A stretch of DNA of 64,000 nucleotides. Source: JAABQT01 sp035459025 (GTDB lineage Bacteria > Pseudomonadota > Gammaproteobacteria > Burkholderiales > SG8-39). Both the position numbers and the translations under genes were made by a program. How positions within the stretch are numbered: position 1 is the stretch's first letter; every line of letters starts with the position of its first letter. Positions 42,763 to 51,774 of the stretch are shown piece by piece. The notes beneath the pieces are model-generated. The model was not told where the DNA came from. It did not search any database and saw only the letters and a program-made list of their open reading frames with translations. Where the stretch lies: NCBI GenBank assembly GCA_035459025.1, contig DATHYT010000094.1, forward strand, positions 1 to 64,000. The letters run 5' to 3'.

Positions 42763-44796
42763 GTGACACGGTCAGCCCTGAACACCGTCCGCACGATGTG
42801 CCCCATGAGCTGCCATCCGACGCTCTGCGGCATGCTGGCGGAAGTCAGGGACGGAAAACTCGTCGGCGTCAAAGGCGACGACGCCAACCCCGACAGCCGG
42901 GGGTTCCTGTGCATTCGCGGCCAGGCCTCGCGCGAGATCTTCGACAATCCCAACCGCCTGCTTCACCCGCTGATCCGCGACAGGCGCGCGGACGAATTCA
43001 GGCGCGCGACCTGGGACGAAGCCTTCGAGCGCATCGTCGCAGGCATCGCTCAGTCGCCCCCGGCAAACACGGCGATCTGGCCCGGCCACGGCACCTTCAC
43101 CACCAACTACGGCACGCGCATCAGCGCGCAACTGATGGCGCGCTTCGCCAACTTCCACGGCAGCCAGTTCTGGAACCCGACGATGATCTGCTGGGGCCTG
43201 GGCGCCTTCGGCCTGGGCCTCACCGGCATGCTCGAGACCAATACCAAGGAGGACATGGGCGAGCATTCGCGGCTCATCGTCCTCTGGGCCGCGAATCTCG
43301 CCAGCCAGCCCAACACGGCGCGGCATCTGCTCGCCGCCAAGCGCCGCGGCGCGCACGTCGTGACCATCGACGTGCGCCACACCGAGGCCACGGCCAAGTC
43401 GGATGAGGTCCTCCTCATCCGCCCGGGCACGGACACGGCGCTCGCACTTGCGCTGATCAACGTCATCTGCGCTGAAAAGCTCCACGACGCCGAGTTCGTC
43501 GCAAGGCACGCCGTCGGTTTCGGGCAGCTCGCCGCGCACGTAAAGGAATACACGCCCGAATGGGCCGCGGCAATCACCGGCCTCGCCCCAGAGCGCATCG
43601 CGGCGCTGGCGCGCCGCTACGCCCGCACGCGCCCGGCGATGATCGTTCTTGGCGGCAGCTCGATGCACAAGAGCGACAACGGCTGGCAGGCCGGGCGCGC
43701 GATCGCCTGCCTGCCCGGGCTGACCGGCAATGTCGGCATCGCGGGCGGCGGCTTCGGTCCGCGGCACGGCAGCGGCGCGCACGGCCGGGGACTCGCCAGC
43801 ATCATCGAGCCCGGGCGGCGCGCCCCGGGCACCGCGATGCCTAATCAGATGTCGGCGGTGATCGCGGCCCTGCGCGAGGGCCGCATCCACAACCTCCTGC
43901 TGATGGGCACCAACATGCTGTCGTCGTTCGCCGCTGCGGGCGCGGTGGCCGAGGGGCTGGCGCGCACGCGGCTGGTGGTGAGCTACGACCTGTTCCTGAA
44001 TGACACCGCCAGGCGCTACGCCGATGTCGTGCTGCCCGGTACGGCCTGGCTCGAGGAGCTGGGCTGCAAGATGACGCACACGCACCTGTACCTGATGGAG
44101 CCCGCCCTGGCGCCGGCCGGCGAGACGCGATCGGTCAACCAAGTGTTCAAGGCGCTGGGCGAACGGCTGCAGCTCGAGGGCTTCTACCCCTGGGCCTCGG
44201 ACGAAGCGCTGGTGGACGCGATCCTCGATCACCCGTGCACGGGCCGCGCCACGGTGGCCTCGCTCAGAGCGCGCGGCGGCATCGGCGCATTGCACATCTC
44301 GCACGTGGCCAACCCCACGCTCGAATTCGATACCCCGTCGCGCAAGATCGAGTTCTACTCGGCGCGGGCGCAAGCGCTCGGCCTGCCGCCGCTACCCTCG
44401 TTCGACGCGCCCGCCGCGAACGCCTACCCGCTGCCGCTGACGCAGGGCCGCACGCTGACGCACTTTCACGCCTTCTACAACAACGGGCGCGAGCTGCCGA
44501 CGCTGGCGCGACGCGACACGCACCCGGAAGTCTGGCTCGCGCCCACCGACGCGAAGCAGCGCGGCATCGAGGACGGCGCCGCGATCCGCGTGTTCAACGA
44601 CCGCGGCTCGCTCGCGGCCCGCGCCCACGTGACCGAGCGCATGCCGCCAGGGGCCCTGTGGCTGCGGGACGGCTGGCCGGGGCTCAACCAGCTGACCGAC
44701 GGCGCCGCGGTGCTGCCGGACGAGGCCGCGGAGATCTTTGCGTTCTCCGCAGGCCAGTCGAGCTTCGACGCGCGGGTGGAGGTCGCGCCGGCCTAG
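42763..44796 (+). CDS. Molybdopterin oxidoreductase (second, single-subunit)
   Basis: A 677-residue DMSO-reductase/formate-dehydrogenase-like enzyme from a GTG start. The Fe-S motif is complete: C13, C17, C22 and C50 (MCPMSCHPTLCG and RGFLCIRGQ). Cofactor segments include LVLWAANLASQPNTARHL near 170, GGSSMHKSDNGWQAGRAIACLPGLTGN near 300, and a C-terminal aspartate-decarboxylase-fold domain. There is no Tat leader, so it is probably cytoplasmic. It has no adjacent redox subunit on its strand, but the ferredoxin gene converges with a 4-nt overlap. The substrate is unknown. Confidence 0.85.
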   Translation: MTRSALNTVRTMCPMSCHPTLCGMLAEVRDGKLVGVKGDDANPDSRGFLCIRGQASREIFDNPNRLLHPLIRDRRADEFRRATWDEAFERIVAGIAQSPPANTAIWPGHGTFTTNYGTRISAQLMARFANFHGSQFWNPTMICWGLGAFGLGLTGMLETNTKEDMGEHSRLIVLWAANLASQPNTARHLLAAKRRGAHVVTIDVRHTEATAKSDEVLLIRPGTDTALALALINVICAEKLHDAEFVARHAVGFGQLAAHVKEYTPEWAAAITGLAPERIAALARRYARTRPAMIVLGGSSMHKSDNGWQAGRAIACLPGLTGNVGIAGGGFGPRHGSGAHGRGLASIIEPGRRAPGTAMPNQMSAVIAALREGRIHNLLLMGTNMLSSFAAAGAVAEGLARTRLVVSYDLFLNDTARRYADVVLPGTAWLEELGCKMTHTHLYLMEPALAPAGETRSVNQVFKALGERLQLEGFYPWASDEALVDAILDHPCTGRATVASLRARGGIGALHISHVANPTLEFDTPSRKIEFYSARAQALGLPPLPSFDAPAANAYPLPLTQGRTLTHFHAFYNNGRELPTLARRDTHPEVWLAPTDAKQRGIEDGAAIRVFNDRGSLAARAHVTERMPPGALWLRDGWPGLNQLTDGAAVLPDEAAEIFAFSAGQSSFDARVEVAPA

Positions 44797-45041
44797 CCGT
44801 GCAGCGACTGGTACTTCTCCTGCAGCTGCTCCGGCGTCTCCACGAAATCCGGATTGGTCACGATGCAATCGCTCACCGGGCACACCAGCCGGCACTGCGG
44901 CTCGTCCTTCGCCCCCACGCACTCGGTGCACTTCAGCGGATCGATGACGTAGATCGGATTGCCCGCGGTAATCGCATCGTTCGGGCACTCCGGCACGCAG
45001 GCGTCGCAGGCGGTGCAGGTCTCATTGATCATCAGGGCCAT
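44793..45041 (-). CDS. fdx: 2[4Fe-4S] ferredoxin of the benzoyl-CoA reductase system
   Basis: An 82-residue ferredoxin with the first cluster motif CTACDACVPECP and a second one carrying an 8-residue loop insertion, CTECVGAKDEPQCRLVCP, followed by another Cys. This Allochromatium-type layout has low-potential clusters. Gene order (after bcrD, same strand) matches Thauera, where this ferredoxin is reduced by 2-oxoglutarate:ferredoxin oxidoreductase and feeds benzoyl-CoA reductase. Confidence 0.92.
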   Translation of the reverse strand: MALMINETCTACDACVPECPNDAITAGNPIYVIDPLKCTECVGAKDEPQCRLVCPVSDCIVTNPDFVETPEQLQEKYQSLHG

Positions 45042-45053
45042 GGAATCCTCCTC

Positions 45054-45899
45054 TCAGGCGGCGGCGCGCGCCTGCAGCTCTTTCAGCTTGTCGTGCCGGA
45101 ACGCACCCCACAAAGCCGCGCCGATCGCTCCAGCATAGATCGAGTCCGGGTGGCTCGCCACCTCGATACCCGCGACCTTCTCGGTCACCAGCTCCTCGCG
45201 CAAGGCGGCGAGCAGCCCGTCGTCCAGGGCCAGCCCACCCGTCAGCAGCACCTTGCCGCTCTTGATGCCCGTGACTTTCAGCAGCTTCACCAGCCGCGAG
45301 GCCATCGACAGATGAATGCCTTTCAGGATGTCCTGGGTGGCGATGCCGCGCGAGACCATGTTGATGACGTCGGTCTCCGCGAGCACCGCGCAGATCGAGC
45401 TCACCTTCTCCGGGTTCTCGGAGGTCGTCGACAGCCGCCCGATCTCCTCCACCGCGACCCCCAGATAGCGCGCGATGTTCTCCAGGAACTGCCCCGACCC
45501 GGAGGCGCACTGGCTGGTCATCTTGTAGGACAGGACCTTGCCGCGCTCATCCACGTAGATGGCGCGGCCGTTCAAGGCGCCGATGTCCACCACCGCGCTC
45601 ACGCCGGGCATCAGGTACACGCCGCCGCGCGCGTGCGTGGTCATGGTATAGAAGTGCCCGGTGGCGAACTTGACGTTCTCGCCTTCCCCGGTCGTCGCGG
45701 TGTAGGCAACATCCTCGGCCGCAAGCTTCCTCTCCTCGAGCACTTCGTCGTAGGTCTGTTTCGCGAGCTCCATCGGGTCGCGCCGCCGGATGCGCTCGCA
45801 GCGCTTCGCCAGCCACTCGGTCCGGGCGCCGTCCGAGCGAAACAGCGCCGCCTTCACCGCGCCGGACCCGATGTCGATGCCTACCGTATGGATGCTCAT
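45054..45899 (-). CDS. bcrD: Benzoyl-CoA reductase subunit D (ATPase)
   Basis: A 281-residue BcrAD/BadFG-type ATPase of the acetate-kinase-like fold: phosphate-1 loop VGIDIGSGAVKAALF near residue 5, cluster cysteines in SQCASGSGQFLENIARY and SSICAVLAETD, and nucleotide-binding LTGGLALDDGLLAAL near 220. With BcrA it holds a shared [4Fe-4S] cluster and couples ATP hydrolysis to low-potential electron transfer for ring reduction. Its ATG overlaps the bcrA stop (ATGA). Confidence 0.95.
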   Translation of the reverse strand: MSIHTVGIDIGSGAVKAALFRSDGARTEWLAKRCERIRRRDPMELAKQTYDEVLEERKLAAEDVAYTATTGEGENVKFATGHFYTMTTHARGGVYLMPGVSAVVDIGALNGRAIYVDERGKVLSYKMTSQCASGSGQFLENIARYLGVAVEEIGRLSTTSENPEKVSSICAVLAETDVINMVSRGIATQDILKGIHLSMASRLVKLLKVTGIKSGKVLLTGGLALDDGLLAALREELVTEKVAGIEVASHPDSIYAGAIGAALWGAFRHDKLKELQARAAA

Positions 45900-47242
45900 G
45901 CCGTCTCCCGCTTCTCGATGGCCTTGCCCTCCTCCACCACCGCGCGCCAGGCGAAGGTCGCGCCGCCCAGAGCCCCGGTGTAGATCGAGTCGGGGTCGAT
46001 GTTGATCTTCAGCTTGCCGTAGTTCTCCTCGATCAGCTCGGTGAGCGACTTGACCGCCGCCTCGTTCTTGGCGACGCCGCCGGTGAACGTGAACTCGTTG
46101 CGCACCCCGCCCGAGCGCGCCAGGATCGACAGCGCGCGCAGGATGATGGCGCGGTGCAGCCCGGCCATGATGTCTTCGCGCTTCTCGCCCAGCGACAGCC
46201 GGTCGCGCAGCTCGGCGCCGGCAAACACCGTGCAGGTGGAATTGATGCGCACCGTCTTGGTCGCTTTCATGGCCAGAGGCCCCAGCTCGTGCAGGCCCAT
46301 GTTCATCTCGTCGGCGATGTAGCCGAGATAGCGTCCGCACCCGGCGGCACAGCGGTCGTTCATCTGGAACGACTCCACGATGCCCTGCGGATCCACCTGG
46401 ATCGCCTTGGTGTCCTGGCCGCCGATGTCGAGCACCGTGGCCGTGGACGGATACATCACGTGCGCACCGAGCCCGTGGCACAGGATCTCGGAGCGGATAT
46501 GCTCCTTCGAGAACGGCAGCCGCGCGCGGCCGTAGCCGGTGCCGACCACGTAGGCTTCCTCCAGCGCCAGGTCGAGCACGCCCTGGATGGGCGCCGAGAT
46601 CTTCGCCTTCTTGCCCGCCGTCTCGGGCAGCGCCCGGTAGGTGCGCTCCAGAGCTGCGCGCAGGTTCTTCGAGATGGACGCGTCGTACACGCGATTCTCC
46701 ACCTCGATGATCGAGCGATCGAAGACATTGAGCAGGAAGTCGTAGCGCAGCCCCGCCTCCTTCGCCACCTCTTCGCTGAGCGAGTGGTAGCGGCTGCCGG
46801 CGATGTCGCGGAAGAAGTCGCTCTTTCTTTTCGCCCCGGGCGCAAAGAGCTCAGGCGCCTCCTGCCGCAGGCGCGCGAACACCTGCACGAGCGCCTCGTC
46901 GACCGCCTTCTCCGCCTCGCCGAAGCGCGCCGTCGCCACGCTCCTCTCGCACACGTCCTCGAGGTCGGCGAGCTGCACCAGGAACTGCTCGAGCCGGAAG
47001 TCGCGCTCGAGCTGCGCGACGAAGTCTTCGAGCCCGCCGTTGAGCGCGCCGCTCGCAGCGAGCGCCTCGCGAAACAGGTGAAAGCGCGCCGAAAGCAGGG
47101 CTTCCTGCTTGGCGATGGTCGCCGCGGTGTCGTAGTTCGAGCGCGAGTTGGTGATGCCGCGCCCGAGCACGCGTTGCTGCTCGTCGATCACCACCGCCTT
47201 GGTGGTGGTCGAGCCCAGGTCGATGCCGATGAAGCAGCGCAT
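45896..47242 (-). CDS. bcrA: Benzoyl-CoA reductase subunit A (ATPase)
   Basis: A 448-residue ATPase subunit: FIGIDLGSTTTKAVVID at the start, cluster cysteines in NDRCAAGCGRYLGY and NSTCTVFAGAELRDRL, and FTGGVAKNEAAVKSL near 385. It is longer than BcrD because of an insertion at about residues 60-220, as in the Thauera enzyme. It pairs with BcrD as the electron-activating half of ATP-dependent benzoyl-CoA reductase (oxygen-sensitive, cytoplasmic). Confidence 0.95.
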   Translation of the reverse strand: MRCFIGIDLGSTTTKAVVIDEQQRVLGRGITNSRSNYDTAATIAKQEALLSARFHLFREALAASGALNGGLEDFVAQLERDFRLEQFLVQLADLEDVCERSVATARFGEAEKAVDEALVQVFARLRQEAPELFAPGAKRKSDFFRDIAGSRYHSLSEEVAKEAGLRYDFLLNVFDRSIIEVENRVYDASISKNLRAALERTYRALPETAGKKAKISAPIQGVLDLALEEAYVVGTGYGRARLPFSKEHIRSEILCHGLGAHVMYPSTATVLDIGGQDTKAIQVDPQGIVESFQMNDRCAAGCGRYLGYIADEMNMGLHELGPLAMKATKTVRINSTCTVFAGAELRDRLSLGEKREDIMAGLHRAIILRALSILARSGGVRNEFTFTGGVAKNEAAVKSLTELIEENYGKLKINIDPDSIYTGALGGATFAWRAVVEEGKAIEKRETA

Positions 47243-47252
47243 GGCGGTCTCC

Positions 47253-48614
47253 TCAGTGCGCGGCGGGAACCACCGGCGGCAGCCCCGGGCGTGCGCCGCC
47301 GCCGGCGCCGCGCTTCTGCCTGACCATCTGGAAGTAGCTCTCCAGGCGGTTCTTGATGTTGGCCGCGGAGAAGTAGCGCGGATCCACCAGGTCCGACTCG
47401 ATGAACGCGGCGGGCTTGCCGGTGCGCCGCTCGACCTCGCGCAGGATCAGCAGCTGTCCCGCGGAGAAGCTGTTGCAGCTCTTGATCGAGTTGATCAGCA
47501 GGCCGTCGGCCTGATACTCGTCCAGATACCGGCAGATCATGTCGATCCTCTGCGGGAAATTCAGGTTGGTGTAGCAGCCCAGGCAATACTCGGCGAGCGA
47601 CTCGAGCGGATGCTCCGGGTCGTGGCGAAAGCCGAAGTCGTACACGCCGCCGACCTTGGCGTAGGTCGAGGCCACCACCACCGCGCCCTCGTCGTAGAAC
47701 ATCTTCCAGAACTCGCGAAAGCTCGTCCAGTTGGGCGGCCCCTCGACCACCAGGCGGTATTTCTCGCCCGGATGCTCGCCGTCGGGTGTCACCGGTCCCT
47801 TGCCCTCGCGCATGCGCAGCTCGATCTCGCCGCGCAGCACCCGGTAGTACTCGCTCGCCTCGGGCATGCCGCGGAACGCGGTGAAGATCGGGCCGATGTA
47901 GTACACCGCGCCGAAGTAGCCGTCGATCGGCGAAGGCTTGTGCTTGGCCGACTGCAGCGTCCACACCAGGTCCTCCTCGGCCTTCACCGACTCGCGCATG
48001 TACTGGCGCAGCCGGTCGATGTCGAACTTGACCCCGGACACCTTCTCCAGCGTCGGGATGACCTTTTCCTTGAGCTGCTTGACGACGTAGTCGCGCATGT
48101 TCGGCGAGATCCTGCCGTCGCCCTGGTAAGGCACGTGCAGCATCACCGTCTCGCAGTCGTACTTCTGGCGGATCAGCTCGAACCACTTCATGAACGTGAA
48201 GCAGCCGGTGTACGAAAGCAGCAGCACGTCGGGCGTGGGCAGCGGTTCGCCCGTAGGCCCCACCGGCCCCTGCAGCATCATGCCGAGGTCGGCCTTGACG
48301 TAGGTGCAGACGTCCTCGGAGTGCCCGTCGCGCTCGGCGTCCATGATCATCTTGCCGGATTTCTTGCGCATGCCGTTCTGCAGCGCGTTGGTCTCGGGCA
48401 GGCTGCGCGCGAAATCGAAGCACATCAGGAGCTCGTTCAGGTTTCCGGGCACGAAGGTCGCCGAGACCTTGCGGTTCGTCTCGTGCGCCGTGGCGAGCTC
48501 GTGGTAGTTGCGGTTGATGAGCTCCTTTTGCAGCAGCATGGCGTCTTCCTTCTTCGCCTGCGGCGGCTTCTTCGGGGTGCTGGATCCGGGCACGATCTGG
48601 ATCGGTGTGCTCAT
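47253..48614 (-). CDS. bcrB: Benzoyl-CoA reductase subunit B
   Basis: A 453-residue catalytic subunit of the BcrBC/HgdB type (2-hydroxyglutaryl-CoA dehydratase fold). Start chosen at MSTPIQIVPGS (48614), which overlaps the bcrC stop; an ATG 4 codons upstream is possible. Cluster Cys candidates lie in LLSYTGCFTFMKWFE near 145, EYCLGCYTNLNFPQR near 345 and NSIKSCNSFSAGQ near 385. With BcrC it binds benzoyl-CoA and [4Fe-4S] clusters and carries out the Birch-like reduction to the dienoyl-CoA. Confidence 0.95.
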   Translation of the reverse strand: MSTPIQIVPGSSTPKKPPQAKKEDAMLLQKELINRNYHELATAHETNRKVSATFVPGNLNELLMCFDFARSLPETNALQNGMRKKSGKMIMDAERDGHSEDVCTYVKADLGMMLQGPVGPTGEPLPTPDVLLLSYTGCFTFMKWFELIRQKYDCETVMLHVPYQGDGRISPNMRDYVVKQLKEKVIPTLEKVSGVKFDIDRLRQYMRESVKAEEDLVWTLQSAKHKPSPIDGYFGAVYYIGPIFTAFRGMPEASEYYRVLRGEIELRMREGKGPVTPDGEHPGEKYRLVVEGPPNWTSFREFWKMFYDEGAVVVASTYAKVGGVYDFGFRHDPEHPLESLAEYCLGCYTNLNFPQRIDMICRYLDEYQADGLLINSIKSCNSFSAGQLLILREVERRTGKPAAFIESDLVDPRYFSAANIKNRLESYFQMVRQKRGAGGGARPGLPPVVPAAH

Positions 48615-49777
48615 GCGGCGCTCCACAATTTGATCGAGTCGGCGAAGGTGCCCGCCTGCTCGCGGATCGGGGCCATCTGGCCGGTGTTCTCGGCGTACTT
48701 GAACGCGGTATAGGGCACCTTGTGCTTCGCCAGCACCTCCTGCAGCATCGGCCGCTCAAGGAGCGCCGGGTCGCAGAACGACGCCGCGGCGAACACCACG
48801 CCCTCGGCGCCGCGCTCCTTGATCTGCTTGAGCAGGAACTTGCCCTTGTCTTCCTTCTTCTCGTCGTACTTGGACGAGGTGGCGGCCGAGCGGTGCAGGA
48901 ACGCCTTCGACAGCTCTTCGAGCGGCTCGCCGGTCACCGGCACGTCGTCCAGCAGCCAGCTCTGGATGAGCTGGAAGTCGTCGTCCACCACGTAGCAGCC
49001 CGACATCTCGATCGACTTGATGAGGCTCAACGGCGGCTGCTCGCAGAACGAGCCGGTGAGCACCACGCGCGCGTTGTCGCGCCGCGGCCGTTCCTCGGCG
49101 CGCGCCGCCGCGAGGTACGCGCGCACCAGCGCCGTGTGCTCTTCGGGCGGCAGCACGCAGCCCGCGCGCAGGACCAGATACAGCTCGGAAGTCGGCGCCT
49201 GCCAGGGCGCCGCGGCGCGGTAGGCGTAGAGCTCGCGCACCGCCTTGCGGTTCTCGTTGTACACGGCGATCGAGGCGCGCAGCGCGTCGTCGGTCACCTC
49301 CCTGCCGGCGAGCTTGCCGAGATCGGCGCGCAACTGCTGCATCTCGTGCACGTAGAACTCGCCGCCGATGGCGTCGTCGTAGTTCTGCGGCACGTCGAAG
49401 TACTTGACGTACTTGTCCTTGAACATGATCTGCCACATGCCCGAGAGGTTGCGGATCACGTCGCAGATCGACGGGAACAGCATGCCGTCGAGGACGTCGA
49501 GCCGCCCGGTGAGGCCGAGCTCGAGCGTCGAGCGCGGGATGCGGCAGATGTAGCTCTGGTAGTAGGCGTCGCCCTGGATCACCTCGAGCTGGTCGCCGCC
49601 GCCGAAGATCCCGACCGGCAGCATGCCCGCGGCGTGGATGATCTCGCGCGGCACGTAGATCGGCATGTAGCCGATGGCTTTCCTGCCTGGTACGGCCGCC
49701 TTCCAGTCCTTCACCGCACCGAAGCGCAGGTCCTCGAACAGGCGCTCGCAGCGCGCCACGATCTCCTGCGCGTTCAT
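48611..49777 (-). CDS. bcrC: Benzoyl-CoA reductase subunit C
   Basis: A 388-residue partner of BcrB from MNAQEIVARCERLFEDL (ATG 49777, overlapping the dch stop). Motifs: GYMPIYVPREIIHAAGMLPVGIFGG near residue 36, SYICRIPRSTLELGL near 75 (cluster Cys), LFPSICDVIRNLSGMW near 100, and FAAASFCDPALLERPML near 335. Completes the four-subunit BcrCBAD enzyme in the usual gene order. Confidence 0.95.
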   Translation of the reverse strand: MNAQEIVARCERLFEDLRFGAVKDWKAAVPGRKAIGYMPIYVPREIIHAAGMLPVGIFGGGDQLEVIQGDAYYQSYICRIPRSTLELGLTGRLDVLDGMLFPSICDVIRNLSGMWQIMFKDKYVKYFDVPQNYDDAIGGEFYVHEMQQLRADLGKLAGREVTDDALRASIAVYNENRKAVRELYAYRAAAPWQAPTSELYLVLRAGCVLPPEEHTALVRAYLAAARAEERPRRDNARVVLTGSFCEQPPLSLIKSIEMSGCYVVDDDFQLIQSWLLDDVPVTGEPLEELSKAFLHRSAATSSKYDEKKEDKGKFLLKQIKERGAEGVVFAAASFCDPALLERPMLQEVLAKHKVPYTAFKYAENTGQMAPIREQAGTFADSIKLWSAA

Positions 49778-50544
49778 CGGTGCTCCCATTTCGGCGCGCG
49801 CTTTTCCATGAAGGCGGCGAGGCCTTCACGGGCATCGCGCGTCGCCATCAGCTTATCCAGGTACAGGGCCTCGACGTCGTCGAGCCGCGCGCGCGCCAGG
49901 TCCGCGAACGGCTCGCGCGCCGCGCGCACCGCGTGCGCGAGCGCGGCAGCGCTCTTTGGCGCCAGGTGCTCGCCGAAGTACGCGGCGGCCGCTGCGGCCG
50001 GGTCCTCCGCGACCTCGTTGGCGAGGCCCCAGGCGAGCGCGGTGGGCGCGTCGATCGAGCGGCCCGAGTACAGCAGGTCCTCGGCGCGCGCCTGGCCGAT
50101 GCGCAGCGGCAGCAGCACCGACGCGGCGGGCGCGAACACGCCGAGCTTCATTTCCGGCTGGCCGAAGCGGGCGTCGGGCGCGGCAAACAGCAGGTTGCCG
50201 GCGAGCGCGAACTCGAGCCCGCCGCCCAGGCACTGGCCGCGCACGCACATGAGTATCGGCCGCGGCCACTCCAGCATCGCGCCGAGCAGGCGGTGCAGGC
50301 CGGCGAGCATCTGCTCGCAGGCGCCCGGCAGGTGCTCCTCGACGCTCGCGCCGAAGGAAAAGTGCGGGCCTTCGTGGTCGACCAGCGCCGCGAGCAGCCC
50401 CGTATTGTCGCGGTATTCGGCGAAGGCGTCAGACAGCGCCGCGATCATCGCCGCGTCGATCAGGTTGGCTTTCGGGCGCGCGAGCCGCAGCCGCAGCAGC
50501 GCGCCGTCGCGCTCGAGCCAGGCCTTGAGCGGCGTCTCGCTCAC
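49774..50544 (-). CDS. dch: Cyclohexa-1,5-diene-1-carbonyl-CoA hydratase
   Basis: A 256-residue crotonase-fold hydratase from a GTG start that overlaps the oah stop (GTGA). It contains DHEGPHFSFGASVEEHLPG near residue 56 and MCVRGQCLGGGLEFALAGNLLFAA near 100, matching the Dch family. It adds water to the product of benzoyl-CoA reductase, giving 6-hydroxycyclohex-1-ene-1-carbonyl-CoA. It is placed directly between oah and bcrC. Confidence 0.9.
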   Translation of the reverse strand: MSETPLKAWLERDGALLRLRLARPKANLIDAAMIAALSDAFAEYRDNTGLLAALVDHEGPHFSFGASVEEHLPGACEQMLAGLHRLLGAMLEWPRPILMCVRGQCLGGGLEFALAGNLLFAAPDARFGQPEMKLGVFAPAASVLLPLRIGQARAEDLLYSGRSIDAPTALAWGLANEVAEDPAAAAAAYFGEHLAPKSAAALAHAVRAAREPFADLARARLDDVEALYLDKLMATRDAREGLAAFMEKRAPKWEHR

Positions 50545-51650
50545 CCGCGCTTCGCCTTCGGCTGGATGGCGTCGTGCAGCGCGCCCACCCAGCCCTCGCC
50601 CGCGGCGAGCTTCTGCCTGAGCAGCACGAAGTCCACCTCGCGGTCGTCCTTCGGGCCCGAGTTGAACGCGGTGAAGCCGGCGCGTGCCTCGGTCATCATG
50701 TTGAGCGCGAGCCAGGCGCGCGCGTCCTCCTTGTTGCGGTTCCAGGCCTCGAGCTTGGGTTTCCTGAGCTCTTCCAGCGTCTTGGTGGTGCAGTCGGGGA
50801 AGGTGAGCAGGATCTTCGCGCACAGCGCCTCGACGCATTCGTCCAGCTTCGAGAGGTCCACGGCGCCCTGCTTCATGAGTGCCTTGCCCTGCGCGAGCGC
50901 CTCGCCCGTCTTCGGCCGGCCAAAGACCAGGCGCCCGAACTCGTCGTACACGCGCTGCGTCTCGACCAGCGGGTTGGCGACGAACTTGCCGTCGACCTTG
51001 AGGGCCGGAACGATGTCGGTGAGCACCCCCATATGGTAGGCCTCGTGCGCGGAGAACGGCTCGCACAGCACGCAGGCTGCCATGGCGCGCTCGGCGCCGG
51101 CAATCACCGGCAGGAAGTCGGTGGCGCCGCCGATCGGCGCCGAGCCGTGCTTGGGGCCGGCCTGGCCGAAGCGCGCCAGGTCCTGGGCGACCGAGAAATC
51201 GCAGGCCATGCCGATCTCCTGGCCGCCGCCGATGCGCATGCCGTTGACGCGGCAGATCACGGGCTTGTCGCAGGCGAGGATCGCCGACACCATGTCGTTG
51301 AACAGGCGCATGTATTGCCGGTACTCCTGCGGGTGCCCGGCGTAGTACTCGGCGTACTCCTTGGTGTTGCCGCCGGTGCAGAACGCCTTGTCGCCCGCGC
51401 CGGTGAACACCACGCAGTTCACGTCGCGCGCGTTGGACGCGGCGCGAAAGGCGAGGATCACCGCCTTCACCATCTCGGTGGTGTACGAGTTGTACTGCGT
51501 CGGGTTGTCGAGCCAGATCCAGGCGTTATGCAGTCCCGGCACCTCCTTGCCGTCGGGCGTCTTCGCCGCGCGCTTTTCGTAGCGCACGCCGCGCTCGGCG
51601 AGCGCCGGCAGGTCGTGGTCCTTGAGGAACTTCGCGTCCGGCTTGCCCAT
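50541..51650 (-). CDS. oah: 6-oxocyclohex-1-ene-1-carbonyl-CoA hydrolase
   Basis: A 369-residue crotonase-family ring-opening hydrolase. Length and motifs fit Oah: LHNAWIWLDNPTQYNSYTTEMVKAVI near residue 40, FTGAGDKAFCTGGNTKEYAEYYAGHP near 82, ICRVNGMRIGGGQEIGMACDFSV near 130, FGQAGPKHGSAPIGGATDFLP near 162. It hydrates and cleaves the 6-oxo compound to 3-hydroxypimelyl-CoA. First gene of the minus-strand operon; a palindrome lies 21 nt upstream of its ATG. Confidence 0.95.
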   Translation of the reverse strand: MGKPDAKFLKDHDLPALAERGVRYEKRAAKTPDGKEVPGLHNAWIWLDNPTQYNSYTTEMVKAVILAFRAASNARDVNCVVFTGAGDKAFCTGGNTKEYAEYYAGHPQEYRQYMRLFNDMVSAILACDKPVICRVNGMRIGGGQEIGMACDFSVAQDLARFGQAGPKHGSAPIGGATDFLPVIAGAERAMAACVLCEPFSAHEAYHMGVLTDIVPALKVDGKFVANPLVETQRVYDEFGRLVFGRPKTGEALAQGKALMKQGAVDLSKLDECVEALCAKILLTFPDCTTKTLEELRKPKLEAWNRNKEDARAWLALNMMTEARAGFTAFNSGPKDDREVDFVLLRQKLAAGEGWVGALHDAIQPKAKRG

Positions 51651-51671
51651 GTCGACCCCTTTCTCCTGAAA

Positions 51672-51689
51672 TCGGTATCCAAATACCGA
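51672..51689. promoter_or_regulatory. 18-bp palindrome TCGGTAT-N4-ATACCGA in the oah-korA intergenic region
   Basis: A perfect 7-bp inverted repeat with a CCAA spacer, 21 nt upstream of oah, in the 124-nt divergent promoter region of the benzoyl-CoA operons. A likely operator for a pathway regulator (unknown, not in the window). It could control both directions. Confidence 0.55.
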
Positions 51690-51726
51690 ATTAGACCCTT
51701 TCTACCCCCGGGAAAAGCGCCCCGGT

Positions 51727-51740
51727 TTGATCCATCTCAA
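51727..51740. promoter_or_regulatory. FNR/Dnr-type box (one mismatch) upstream of korA
   Basis: TTGAT-CCAT-CTCAA deviates from TTGAY-N4-RTCAA at one position. The centre is 41.5 nt upstream of the korA ATG, the same register as other boxes in the window. The -10 (CCAAAT) is weak. Confidence 0.5.
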
Positions 51741-51774
51741 GGTTTGGGCAGGGCCTTGGCCCCCAAATAGCGCC

